Shown here one piece after another: positions 8,932 through 18,521 of a DNA stretch of 64,000 bases; positions within the stretch are counted from its first letter, which is position 1; the number at the start of each line of letters is the position of its first letter. The DNA comes from Tannerellaceae bacterium (lineage in GTDB: Bacteria > Bacteroidota > Bacteroidia > Bacteroidales > Tannerellaceae), in the NCBI GenBank assembly GCA_031271045.1, contig JAISWO010000017.1:158306-222305 (forward strand), read 5' to 3'. The notes under the pieces are model-generated. The model searched no databases and had not been told where the DNA came from. It saw nothing but the letters and a program-made list of their open reading frames with translations. The position numbers and the translations under genes were made by a program.

Positions 8932-10314
8932 TTATTTCGTATCAAGAGGTTTGCCGGGGACAAAGACGGTGAATCCTTTCATATCCATCTTTCCTAAGTT
9001 CAGATCGGCGGGAGTATAGTCCAGTGCCGAGGCGGTGAGGGTTTCCCACGTTGTCTTCGCTCCCGTATAGGCCGACTCGCGTCCCATGATAGCCGCCATA
9101 TTGGAGACAGCTGTTTCGGAAGCCTGGTCGATCGGTTTCGCGCTACGGATGTGGTTGATCCAGTTGACATGTTCCAGCGTATAGGGGTCTGTTTGTTTGA
9201 AGGCAGCCTTTTCGGCTTCTTCGTCGAACTTCCAGATTACTTGGCCGGTCAGGTCTTTTATTTCCATCGTTGCGCTGCTCCACGAGCCTTTGGTTCCTTG
9301 TATGAACTCGCTTACGTTGTTGGCACAGCCGTCTATCTGGCGGCACATACTGTGCATGTGGATGCCGTTTTCCATTTCAAAGTCGACGCTGAAATTGTCG
9401 TACTGGTCGCCTGTGACACGACGCTGCCGCGAACCGAACCCGACGGCGCTGACAGGTTTCAATCCGGTAAACCACGTAAACACATCCAGGTTGTGAACAT
9501 GCTGTTCGACGATATGATCTCCCGAAAGCCATTTCCAGTTCACCCAGTCGCGTATCATCCATTCGCAGTCGCTCCATTCCCGCTTGCGTTCTTTGAACCA
9601 GAGCATGCTTTGATTCCAGTAGACCGTTCCTCCGGTGATTTCGCCGATCAGTCCGTTCTGTATCTGTTTGTAGGATTCGACATAGCTGCGCTGGTGATGG
9701 CGCTGTGTGCCGGTAACGACGCAGAGGTTCTTGGCCGCAGCCTGCCGGGCGGTTGCTACGATGGTGCGATAGCCGGCCGGATCGACGCAGATTGGTTTTT
9801 CGAGGAAGGAATGTTTGCCTTTCTCGGTGGCGTACTGGAAATGAATGGGACGGAAATAAGGAGGCGTAGCGATGATCACTACATCCACGCCGCTGTCGAC
9901 GACCTGTTTGTAGGCGTCTAATCCTACGAAGCGACGCTCTTGGGGGATGTCGATGCCTTTGTCGGCTTTCAGATTGGTAGCCAGTTCGTCAACGCGGTCC
10001 TGGAAAGTATCGCCCAGGGCGGTGATCGTGATGCCGTTGGCGGCATTGAGGAAGTTGAACGCTGCGCCCGATCCCCGTCCTCCGCAACCGATTACGCCGG
10101 CTTTCAATTCCTGTCCGTCGGTGGCGAAATCTACCAGGTCGGGCACATAATAGGTACCGGGTTCTTTCAGGGCTTTGATAGCTCCGGCCTTGTCGTCGCC
10201 ACAACAGGATGTCAATACGGCTGCTGCGCCGCCTGTTCCTACAGCGCCTGCGGCGCCTGCCATTGCCGAACTTCTGAGGAAAGTACGGCGGGTCATTTTG
10301 TTTTCTCTTTTCAT
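8932..10314 (-). CDS. Secreted Gfo/Idh/MocA-family oxidoreductase
   Basis: MTRRTFLRSSAMAGAAGAVGTGGAA Tat-like signal; LKAGVIGCGGRGSGAAFNFLN, EKPICVD. Confidence 0.9.
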   Translation of the reverse strand: MKRENKMTRRTFLRSSAMAGAAGAVGTGGAAAVLTSCCGDDKAGAIKALKEPGTYYVPDLVDFATDGQELKAGVIGCGGRGSGAAFNFLNAANGITITALGDTFQDRVDELATNLKADKGIDIPQERRFVGLDAYKQVVDSGVDVVIIATPPYFRPIHFQYATEKGKHSFLEKPICVDPAGYRTIVATARQAAAKNLCVVTGTQRHHQRSYVESYKQIQNGLIGEITGGTVYWNQSMLWFKERKREWSDCEWMIRDWVNWKWLSGDHIVEQHVHNLDVFTWFTGLKPVSAVGFGSRQRRVTGDQYDNFSVDFEMENGIHMHSMCRQIDGCANNVSEFIQGTKGSWSSATMEIKDLTGQVIWKFDEEAEKAAFKQTDPYTLEHVNWINHIRSAKPIDQASETAVSNMAAIMGRESAYTGAKTTWETLTASALDYTPADLNLGKMDMKGFTVFVPGKPLDTK

Positions 10315-10332
10315 GATATATTGATTGATTAA

Positions 10333-11913
10333 TTAATGATTATATTCACATACAACGCGGAAGCCAATTCCTTTGATGTCGGAGTACCACCAGATACTTT
10401 TCGGTTGTTGGGGATCGGTTTTCAGCCAGGCTTCGTGCCGGGTATAGTCGCGGGCGGCGGCGCGCAGGAGGGCGGCATCCGAGGCGTAATTACCTCCGCG
10501 CACGACCCATTCTTCGCCTGCGGTTGCCAGAGGATTCATTACGCTTTCTCCTCCTTTGGCGTAGGCCTGGGGATCGTATTTGTCGGCGCAATATTCCATC
10601 ACGTTGCCCAGCATGTTTTTCAATCCGAAGGGATTGGGCTTCACTGCGGAGGGTTCGTTGGTTTTATTCCGGCTATTTTTGGCATAGATTACGTAGGAGG
10701 CGATGCTGTCGGTTTGGGCATCGAAGAATTTGCGCCAGAATCCGCGGTCGGAGAACGTCGCCGGGTCTCCTCCGAAGAAGTAAGGCGTTTCGGTGCCTCC
10801 GCGCGCGGCGTATTCCCATTCGGCTTCGGTGGGGAGGCGGTATTTTTTTCCTGTCTTCCGGGAGAGCCACTGGCAGAATGTTTCGGCGGCATAATGCGTC
10901 ATGGTGATGGCCGGGCGGTCGCCGACACCCCATCCCTGGTCGGGGAATCCGAAGGGGGGCGTGGGGCCGGAGATAGCGTCGGCATCGGGATTGCTGTTGT
11001 TGGCATAGACGGTTGCCGGGGGCGTGCGTCCTTCGCTCATGGTGTTGGCATAGAAGGCCCAGTAGAGGTTCCACGTTGTTTCTACTTCGGCCATGAAGAA
11101 GGGGCTGAGGGTGACGGTGCGGACGGGCGACTCGTCGGGTTGGTGGAATGTTTCATCTGCGGGGCTGCCCATCCGGAAGGTTCCGCCGGGAAGGGCGATC
11201 ATGCGGAAGGAGTGGGGCGTGCCCGGTATCTGTTCGGTATAGTCGGCAAAGGCGGCGACTGTGGCCGGTTCTTTGAAGTAGAGGCTGGTGTCGACCGGCG
11301 CTGCGCCCGGGGCGTTTGCGTCTGAGATTCCTGGGATGCCGGTCATTTTCGCGTGCGCATAGCGGGGATTGTAATGTCCGGCATCTAAGTGGCAACTGAT
11401 GCACTGGAGGTCTAATTTCTTTTCGTTTTCTTCGTAATAAAGGTGGGCGGTGACGGCATCGGGGGTCATTCCTTCGGGGAAGAGGTTGGGATGACAGTCT
11501 TTGCAGGAAGCGTTGGGAATGTAGGTGGTGGCATGTTCGAGTTCGGAGAGGCGGTCCCAGTCGAAGTCGGCGCTGTCTTTGGCGATCCATCCCCAGAGGT
11601 CTTTCAGTCCTAACCGGGCTTTGGCGGTATAGTGCGCCCAGGTGTCGGTATGGGGGGGGAGGTGGCAGTCGACGCAATGGACTCTCGTTCCGCTCCGGTT
11701 ATTCACGTGTTTGGATAGCTTCCATGTGTTTTCGACATGCGGATGCACGTGGCAGGACATGCAGGAGGCGTCGGTTGAGAAGTAAACGGACGTTTGATAC
11801 AAGCCGATCATGCAGGCGACGCCTGCAATCAGTCCGGCGAGGAAAAGAAACTTATTTCTTTTCCCTGGTTTCTTCTCTCTGAATGAGTAGCGATTCGATT
11901 TGCTTCTTTTCAT
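10333..11913 (-). CDS. Fusion: NapC/NirT-like tetraheme cytochrome c and SUMF1/FGE-like domain
   Basis: N-terminal TM plus four CxxCH motifs (CMSCH, CVDCH, CKDCH, CISCH), then MIALPGGTFRMGSPADE...YRLPTEAEWEYAARGG...NMLGNVMEYCAD...VRGGNYASD. Confidence 0.9.
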   Translation of the reverse strand: MKRSKSNRYSFREKKPGKRNKFLFLAGLIAGVACMIGLYQTSVYFSTDASCMSCHVHPHVENTWKLSKHVNNRSGTRVHCVDCHLPPHTDTWAHYTAKARLGLKDLWGWIAKDSADFDWDRLSELEHATTYIPNASCKDCHPNLFPEGMTPDAVTAHLYYEENEKKLDLQCISCHLDAGHYNPRYAHAKMTGIPGISDANAPGAAPVDTSLYFKEPATVAAFADYTEQIPGTPHSFRMIALPGGTFRMGSPADETFHQPDESPVRTVTLSPFFMAEVETTWNLYWAFYANTMSEGRTPPATVYANNSNPDADAISGPTPPFGFPDQGWGVGDRPAITMTHYAAETFCQWLSRKTGKKYRLPTEAEWEYAARGGTETPYFFGGDPATFSDRGFWRKFFDAQTDSIASYVIYAKNSRNKTNEPSAVKPNPFGLKNMLGNVMEYCADKYDPQAYAKGGESVMNPLATAGEEWVVRGGNYASDAALLRAAARDYTRHEAWLKTDPQQPKSIWWYSDIKGIGFRVVCEYNH

Positions 11914-12099
11914 TCGTATTTAGGGTCGTTCTATTGTCGTGTTTGAAAGGCGGCATAAAAGTAGTATAATCTTAGATAAGAATAAAGAATCGCGCTGTTT
12001 TTTATGCTTGATATGAGAAAAAAAATCGACCGGCGGAGGATGCGGAAACCTTTTTTACGGCGGTATTGCATCGATAATTGGATTGTTAAATAAATGTGA

Positions 12100-12107
12100 T
12101 AACTTTG
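12100..12107 (+). promoter_or_regulatory. TAACTTTG -7-like promoter element
   Basis: Match to Bacteroidetes TAnnTTTG, 26 bp before ATG 12133. Confidence 0.45.
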
Positions 12108-12132
12108 TTCACAAAATTTAATTCCAGATAAG

Positions 12133-13377
12133 ATGAGAAACCTATCTTTTTTTAGCCTGCTGCTTTCGGCGGCAGCAGTATTTGCGGGTTGCGAAAAGGA
12201 AGAAACTGCGATCAAGGTGCAGGATAGCGAGTCGTTGACCCAGGACGTTTTTGCCGAGGAAACGCAAGGAAAAAGCGGCGTGACCTTTACTGCTGCAAGC
12301 GCATGGACGTCGAGCATCACGGAAGCTTCCACAACAAGGGCCGGCTCTCCTGCGTGGATTTTCATTCATCCCGACCACGGCGACGAGGCGGGAGATTATA
12401 CGATTTTCATTTCCCTTCAACCGAACCTTACGGGGGCGGACCGCGCGGCTGTCGTTCATATTGTCTGCGACGATACGGAGATTGCCGTCAATGTCACGCA
12501 AAAGGCAGAAAAGGCAGATGGTACCCTGCCTTCCGTCACGCCGGAGGAAATCATCCGTATGCCGGAGCAGTTGTACGGCCAGGTCCGCGCTGCGTGGCTG
12601 GAGATCGACAGGGAGTATTCTACTCAAGCGTCGCGGCAATCGCTTACTCCGGATAGCCCGTTCCTGTTGGATTTTTGGCGGAAGTCGTACGATTGTATCC
12701 GGTATTGCAACCTCTTGATTGATCAACTGGCCGACATCCGGTTGCCGGAAGCTGATAAAACAATGCTGAGGGGCAGCGCGATTGCATACCGGGCGACGGT
12801 GTATTTCTATCTGAACACTCTTTTTGGCGGAACGCCCCTCTTCACGTCTTACAGAGAGCTGGTAAACGACCTTCCCCGCGCAACGGTGGAGGAAATCAAC
12901 GTCTTTATCCGTTCTGCCCTGGAGGAAGCCATCGGGATGCTTCCGGCGCAGGCGGCTGACAGTCTCCGGCTGATGCTGTCGGTACATTCGTTGCAAGGTT
13001 CCGATTTTTACCATGCGCTATCTCTGTTGGAAGGAATACGGCAGGGCGGACTGGAGGATTTCGATCCGTTGTCTTTCGCCCAATGTTTGTTGCTGTCTGC
13101 CGAGGCGTACGTACAGGTGGGCAATATTGCGAAAGCCCTGGAATCCTTGAATGTGGTGAATGCACGCCACGGATGGGCCATCCTGTTGCAAGGGACGCCG
13201 GACGAGGTCAGCACTGCTATCCGTTACTTCTTTGGCCTGTGGAACGAAGGTTTGCAGTTCCTGAACGCCGTCCGCTGGGGCCAAACCGAAAGTTGGGCAA
13301 TCCATATGCGACTCTTGCCTATTCCGACGAAAGTGATCGAAGAGAATCCCTATATCGCTCAGAATCCCGGCTGGTAA
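12133..13377 (+). CDS. Lipoprotein with BACON-like N-terminus and diverged SusD/RagB-like domain
   Basis: Lipobox AAVFAGC; GVTFTAASAWTSSI...INVTQKA-like segment; YDCIRYCNLLIDQL, GSAIAYRATVYFYLNTLFGGTPL and terminus LLPIPTKVIEENPYIAQNPGW typical of SusD. Confidence 0.7.
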   Translation: MRNLSFFSLLLSAAAVFAGCEKEETAIKVQDSESLTQDVFAEETQGKSGVTFTAASAWTSSITEASTTRAGSPAWIFIHPDHGDEAGDYTIFISLQPNLTGADRAAVVHIVCDDTEIAVNVTQKAEKADGTLPSVTPEEIIRMPEQLYGQVRAAWLEIDREYSTQASRQSLTPDSPFLLDFWRKSYDCIRYCNLLIDQLADIRLPEADKTMLRGSAIAYRATVYFYLNTLFGGTPLFTSYRELVNDLPRATVEEINVFIRSALEEAIGMLPAQAADSLRLMLSVHSLQGSDFYHALSLLEGIRQGGLEDFDPLSFAQCLLLSAEAYVQVGNIAKALESLNVVNARHGWAILLQGTPDEVSTAIRYFFGLWNEGLQFLNAVRWGQTESWAIHMRLLPIPTKVIEENPYIAQNPGW

Positions 13378-13410
13378 TCCTCGCGCTGCTGCGCAGATTG
13401 GCTCTGAAAA

Positions 13411-13450
13411 AAAGGAGGGCGCCTCAACTTTTGGGCGCCCTCCTTTCTTT
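13411..13450. terminator. Rho-independent-type bidirectional terminator
   Basis: AAAGGAGGGCGCC-tcaacttttg-GGCGCCCTCCTTT with T/A runs, between convergent genes. Confidence 0.85.
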
Positions 13451-13484
13451 TCTCCGGCCACGGTTCATTCGCTATGCCGGGAGC

Positions 13485-14657
13485 TTATTCGATCCATTTC
13501 TGCCATTTTTGTTTGTTGTTGTACCCGGCTTCAACCATTGTTTCGATGAATTGCATGCCTCGCACGCCGTCGCGAACGGTGGGGAAGTCGAGCGATTGCG
13601 GCGGCGGCGTTCCCTTGCCGTCGGTAGCCTGGAGGGCGAGGGCGAAGTTGCGGTATATATTGGCGAAGGCTTCGATGAATCCTTCGGGATGTCCGCCGGG
13701 CGTACGGGTGTGCTGTTTGGCTACGGAGCCGCCGAATCCGTTTGTCCCGGTGCGCAAGGTTTCGCGCGGGCGGTCGGGCCATTTCAGCAGGAGGCTGTTG
13801 GGCTCTTCCTGGTTCCATTCCAGTCCGCCTTTTTCACCGTAGACGCGGATCAGGAGTTTATTTTCTTCGCCTACGGCAATCTGGGAGCATGTCAGGACGC
13901 CGGCGACGCCTTTTTCGTAGCGCAGCAGGGCGGCGGCATCGTCGTCGATCGGTCGTCCGGGCGCGCAGGCGCGCAGGTCGGCACAGAGTTCGGTCACTTT
14001 CAATCCGCTGATGTATTCACTCAGATGCCAGGCGTGCGTGCCAATATCGCCGGTGCATCCCCCTTTGCCGGACCGTTTGGGGTCTGTCCGCCATCCGGCG
14101 TTATTGCCTCCGTCGAGTTCGATGCGCTCGGCGAGCCAGCCTTGTGTATACTCGACGTAGATGCGCCGGAGGTTGCCCAGTTCGCCGCGGGCGATGCGTT
14201 CACGGGCTTCTTTGACGGCCGGGTATCCGGTGTAGACGTGCGTCAGGGCCAGCAGGAGCCTGGTCTCATCAACTTTGCGTTGCAATTGCTTCGCTTCGTC
14301 GAGCGAGAAGGTCATCGGTTTGTCCAGAACGACGTGGAAGCCCCGTTCGAGGGCCATCATAGCCGGGGCGAAGTGCCATTTGTTGGGGGTAACGATCGCC
14401 ACGAAGTCCATCCTTTGGTCGTCGGGCAGGGACGCTTCGCGTTCGAACATTTCGTCCCAATTTCTGTAAATCCGGTTGTCGGGCAAGAAGTAAGAGCGTC
14501 CCGATTCCAGGGAGACGTCCGGGTCGGCGCTGAAACAACCGCAAACCAGTTCGATACGGTTATCCATCAATGCGGCGCATCTGTGCACGGCGCCGATAAA
14601 GCCATTGCTTCCACCGCCGACCATTCCCATTCTAAGTTTTCTGTTTCTCATGATCAA
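13485..14657 (-). CDS. Gfo/Idh/MocA-family oxidoreductase
   Basis: KLRMGMVGGGSNGFIGAVHRCAALMDN, VLDKPMTFSLDEAK, GDIGTHAWHL. Confidence 0.9.
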   Translation of the reverse strand: MIMRNRKLRMGMVGGGSNGFIGAVHRCAALMDNRIELVCGCFSADPDVSLESGRSYFLPDNRIYRNWDEMFEREASLPDDQRMDFVAIVTPNKWHFAPAMMALERGFHVVLDKPMTFSLDEAKQLQRKVDETRLLLALTHVYTGYPAVKEARERIARGELGNLRRIYVEYTQGWLAERIELDGGNNAGWRTDPKRSGKGGCTGDIGTHAWHLSEYISGLKVTELCADLRACAPGRPIDDDAAALLRYEKGVAGVLTCSQIAVGEENKLLIRVYGEKGGLEWNQEEPNSLLLKWPDRPRETLRTGTNGFGGSVAKQHTRTPGGHPEGFIEAFANIYRNFALALQATDGKGTPPPQSLDFPTVRDGVRGMQFIETMVEAGYNNKQKWQKWIE

Positions 14658-14842
14658 TTAATTTTTAAGGTCATAAATGTACGACAAAAATTCCGCGCAA
14701 ACGGGCTCCGATTTGAAAAAAAAATCATCAGCGAAAAATCCATTGGTATCGAATAACATTCCGTCGTGCTAAGCATTCACATCATTTATTTTCGCAACGA
14801 TCCGGCGAGAGGGCCGATTCGCGATCAGTACGCCGCGCCATT

Positions 14843-14965
14843 CCGGAGCTTTCGCAACTCTGCAAAACCTTCCCCGCGACGCGCCGGAGCTTTCGCAAGT
14901 CTGCAAGACCTTCAGCGCGTCGCGCCGGAGCTTTCGCAGATCTGCAAAAGCTTCACAATGTCGCG
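14843..14965. repeat. Array 2: three exact-length 41-bp units (ccggagctttcgcaNNtctgcaaNa...)
   Basis: ccggagctttcgca at 14843, 14884, 14925; third unit carries perfect GCAGATCTGC palindrome. Confidence 0.9.
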
Positions 14966-14995
14966 CCAACGAGAGCGTCGCTCATCCGCAGACTC

Positions 14996-15019
14996 CCCTC
15001 TCCTTGTGGAGAGGGGCCG
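14996..15019. repeat. Hairpin CCCCTCTCC-ttgt-GGAGAGGGG followed by CCGGGG
   Basis: Direct inverted repeat downstream of ltaE stop. Confidence 0.6.
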
Positions 15020-15058
15020 GGGAAAGATCAAAGGGGATGGAGAAAAGGAGGACGGCGT

Positions 15059-16081
15059 TCAGGAAAAAATCTCATGCAGCGATTCCTGCAGGCGGTCGAT
15101 GTCGGCGGCGCTGGTGTCCCACGAAGTGACTAAGCGGACTTCGGAGGAGGCTTCGTCCCAATAATAGAAGAAGTACTTTTCCGCCAACCGGCGGGCGGCC
15201 CAGGCGGGCATGGTGAAGAAGAGCTGGTTCGATTCGGGCTTCTGCGTGAAATGAATATCGGGATACGCCCTCAGGATGGCGGCCAAACGGGCGGCCTGAC
15301 GGTTGGCATGGCTGGCATTGGTCAGCCACAGGTCGCCCTCGAGATAGGCCAGGAACTGCGCCGACAGGTAGCGCATCTTGGAGGCTAACTGCGCCGATTG
15401 CTTGCGGAAATACGGCAAACCGGCACTTAGCTCCGGACGGAACGAGACGATGGCCTCCCCCATCATCATCCCATTCTTGGTGCCGCCAAAACTGAGGATG
15501 TCGACGCCGGCGTCCGCCGTCAGCTCCTTCATCGAGCAGCCCAGCGAGGCGCAGGCGTTGGCCAGCCGGGCGCCGTCCATGTGCAGGTACATATCGTGCC
15601 GGTGCACGAGCGTGGCGATCGCCCGGATCTCGTCTGCCGTATAGACGGTGCCCAGCTCGGAGACCTGCGAGATATAAACGGCCCGGGGCTGCGAATGGTG
15701 GCATACGCCGAAGTGGTGCAGGTGAGGAAGAAGCTGCTCCGGCGTCAGCTTGCCGTCGGACGAGGGAATGGCCGTCAGCGCGCAACCGCTCATCCGCGTC
15801 GGCGCCCCACATTCGTCTACGTAAATGTGCGCCGTCTGCGTGCATAAAATAGTATGATACGAACGGGTGACGGCCTGCAAAGCGACCGAATTGGCGCCCG
15901 TCCCGTTGAAGACAAGGAAGGGATCGGCCGACGGCCCGAACACCTCCTTCAGCTTCTTCTCCGCCGCCCGCGTATACGGATCGTCGCCGTAGCCTACCGT
16001 ATGGTCGCGATTTACTTCCACTATGGCATCCATTATCGAGGGATGCACGCCCGAATTGTTGTCACTGGCAAAACTTCTCAT
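15059..16081 (-). CDS. ltaE: Low-specificity L-threonine aldolase / beta-eliminating lyase family
   Basis: MRSFASDNNSGVHPSIMDAIVEVNRDHTVGYGDDPYT; HMDGARLANACASLG; SFGGTKNGMM. Confidence 0.88.
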   Translation of the reverse strand: MRSFASDNNSGVHPSIMDAIVEVNRDHTVGYGDDPYTRAAEKKLKEVFGPSADPFLVFNGTGANSVALQAVTRSYHTILCTQTAHIYVDECGAPTRMSGCALTAIPSSDGKLTPEQLLPHLHHFGVCHHSQPRAVYISQVSELGTVYTADEIRAIATLVHRHDMYLHMDGARLANACASLGCSMKELTADAGVDILSFGGTKNGMMMGEAIVSFRPELSAGLPYFRKQSAQLASKMRYLSAQFLAYLEGDLWLTNASHANRQAARLAAILRAYPDIHFTQKPESNQLFFTMPAWAARRLAEKYFFYYWDEASSEVRLVTSWDTSAADIDRLQESLHEIFS

Positions 16082-16130
16082 GGTCTGTATATTGTTTTTC
16101 GATTCAACGCCAAAAGTAATAAATAGTGAT

Positions 16131-16138
16131 TACATTTG
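16131..16138 (+). promoter_or_regulatory. TACATTTG -7-like promoter element
   Basis: TAnnTTTG match 46 bp upstream of GH26 ATG; opposite-strand element CAAAAGTA at 16111-16118 for ltaE. Confidence 0.5.
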
Positions 16139-16183
16139 CACCACAGGCATTCCTGTTCACAATGAACCTCTAAATTTTATATC

Positions 16184-17194
16184 ATGAAAACAAAAACAAT
16201 CCTTCTCCTGATTGCAAGCGCCCTCCTCTTGTCGTGCCAAACGCAATCGAAGTATCCCAATCCGGTAAACCCCAGCGCCACACCCGAAGCCCGCGCCTTG
16301 CTGGCTAACCTCTACCAGTCGGTCGAAGATGGCAACATCCTCTCGGCCCAGCAGCACAACGAATACCAGATGATGCGCCCCGAATGGTACGAACAAGACC
16401 GCGACCGTATCCTCGAAGCCTCCGGCAAAGTTCCCCTCATTTGGGGCGGGGACATGGGATGGGAAAGGCAAACCGTCGTCGACCGGGCCATCGAAGAGTT
16501 TGAAAAAGGACACATCATCACCCTCATGTGGCACTCGCAACGTCCCCTGGACGAAGGACCCACCATCTTCAAGGATCAATGCCAGGGCGAACTGAGCAAC
16601 GAAGAATGGCAGCAGCTTGTCACCCCCGGCACCGACGCCCACAACGGATGGCTGGCCAAAGCCGACGAAGTGGCCGGATACCTCAAACAACTAAAAGATA
16701 AAAACATCCCCGTCCTGTGGCGACCTTACCACGAAATGAACGGCGAATGGTTCTGGTGGGGAGACCGCCGCGGCGAAGACGGCTTCGTCAAACTCTGGAA
16801 AATGATGTACGACCGCTACGTCAACCATCACCATCTCGACAACCTCCTCTGGGTATGGAACGCCAACGGTCCCCGCGACATACCCGGCGATACGGCCTAC
16901 GATTACGCCCTTTTCTTCCCCGGCACAGAATACGTCGACGCTCTGGCAACCGACATTTATAATAATGATTGGAAACAAAGCCACCACGACCAGCTCATCG
17001 AACTGGGCGGAGGCAAACTCATTGCGCTCGGCGAAATAGGCAACGTACCCACCCCCGAAATCCTCCGGACGCAGAACAAATACGCCTGGTTTATGATCTG
17101 GGCCGGCTTCACATCCCCCCGCCTCAACACACCGGAAGCCATCCGCGCCCTGTACGACCGCCCCCAGACCATCTCCTGGGAACCCAAACCCTGA
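16184..17194 (+). CDS. GH26 beta-mannanase-like lipoprotein
   Basis: Lipobox LLLSC; VLWRPYHEMNGEWFWWG acid/base motif; LIALGEIGNVP nucleophile motif. Confidence 0.88.
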   Translation: MKTKTILLLIASALLLSCQTQSKYPNPVNPSATPEARALLANLYQSVEDGNILSAQQHNEYQMMRPEWYEQDRDRILEASGKVPLIWGGDMGWERQTVVDRAIEEFEKGHIITLMWHSQRPLDEGPTIFKDQCQGELSNEEWQQLVTPGTDAHNGWLAKADEVAGYLKQLKDKNIPVLWRPYHEMNGEWFWWGDRRGEDGFVKLWKMMYDRYVNHHHLDNLLWVWNANGPRDIPGDTAYDYALFFPGTEYVDALATDIYNNDWKQSHHDQLIELGGGKLIALGEIGNVPTPEILRTQNKYAWFMIWAGFTSPRLNTPEAIRALYDRPQTISWEPKP

Positions 17195-17309
17195 AGCAGC
17201 ACACAGAACAACAAATTCTGCGATTCATTTGCTTTCTATCTGCGCATCCCTTACTTTTGTGTCGATTTTTTAAGATCAAACAACAATTAATCATTAAACA
17301 CAGTAACGA

Positions 17310-18521
17310 ATGCCTCACATCTCCAAACGGGGAGTCAGCATGCCTGCCTCCCCTATCCGCAAACTTGTGCCGCTTGCCAACCAGGCCAAAGCCCGGGGAA
17401 CCAAAGTTTATCACCTCAACATCGGACAGCCCGACCTGCGTACGCCCGAAGTAGCGCTCGACGCCCTGAAAAACGTCGACCGCCAGGTGCTCGAATACTC
17501 GCCCAGCGAAGGCATCCGCAGTTTCCGCGAAAAACTGACAGCCTACTATGCGAAGTTCAACATATTGGTAGACGTGGAAGACATCATCATCACCACCGGA
17601 GGATCCGAAGCCGTACTCTTCTCCTTCATGGCCTGCCTCGACCCGGGCGACGAAATCATCGTCCCCGAACCAGCCTACGCCAACTATATGGCCTTCGCCA
17701 TCTCCAGCGGAGCCGTCATCAAGACCATCCCCTCCACCATCGACGAAGGATTTGCCCTCCCCTCACTCGAGAAGTTCGAACAACTCATCACACCCCGCAC
17801 CAAAGCCATCCTCATCTGCAATCCCAACAACCCGACGGGATATCTCTACACCCAGAAAGAAATGAGCCAGATCCGCGACATCGTCGCCAAGTACGACCTC
17901 TTCCTCTTCTCCGACGAAGTCTACCGCGAGTTCTGCTACACCGGCGCCCCCTACATCTCGGCCTTCCACCTGAAAGGAATCGAAAACAACGTCGTGCTGA
18001 TCGACTCCGTCTCCAAACGGTACAGCGAATGTGGCATCCGCATCGGCGCCATCATCACCAAGAACCGGATGATACGCGAAAACGTCATGAAATGGTGCCA
18101 GGCGCGCCTCAGTCCTCCACTGATCGGCCAGATCATAGCCGAAGCCTCGCTCGAAGCGCCCGAAGAATACATGCTCGAAGTATACAATGAATACGTCGAA
18201 CGGCGCAAGTTCCTGGTCGACGGACTGAATCGTATCCCCGGATGCTACTCCCCTATCCCGATGGGAGCCTTCTATACCGTAGCCAAACTCCCGGTCGACG
18301 ACGCCGACAAGTTCTGCGCCTGGTGCCTCTCCGACTTCGAATACGAAGGACAAACCGTCATGATGGCCCCCGCTTCCGGCTTCTATACCACCCCCGGCCT
18401 GGGCAAAGACCAGGTGCGCATCGCCTACGTATTGAAAAAGGAAGATCTCGCCAAGGCCCTCGAAGTACTGGCTAAGGCGCTCGAAACCTACAACAACACA
18501 TGTCCGTCGAGTTTTTCATAG
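17310..18521 (+). CDS. Class I/II aminotransferase
   Basis: LNIGQPDLRTPEVALDAL; CNPNNPTGYLY; SVSKRYSECGIRIG. Confidence 0.9.
   Translation: MPHISKRGVSMPASPIRKLVPLANQAKARGTKVYHLNIGQPDLRTPEVALDALKNVDRQVLEYSPSEGIRSFREKLTAYYAKFNILVDVEDIIITTGGSEAVLFSFMACLDPGDEIIVPEPAYANYMAFAISSGAVIKTIPSTIDEGFALPSLEKFEQLITPRTKAILICNPNNPTGYLYTQKEMSQIRDIVAKYDLFLFSDEVYREFCYTGAPYISAFHLKGIENNVVLIDSVSKRYSECGIRIGAIITKNRMIRENVMKWCQARLSPPLIGQIIAEASLEAPEEYMLEVYNEYVERRKFLVDGLNRIPGCYSPIPMGAFYTVAKLPVDDADKFCAWCLSDFEYEGQTVMMAPASGFYTTPGLGKDQVRIAYVLKKEDLAKALEVLAKALETYNNTCPSSFS

Noticed and set aside
13083-14756. 557-aa plus-strand ORF opposite the Gfo/Idh gene
   Set aside because: Antisense shadow; crosses a strong terminator and lacks recognisable domains.
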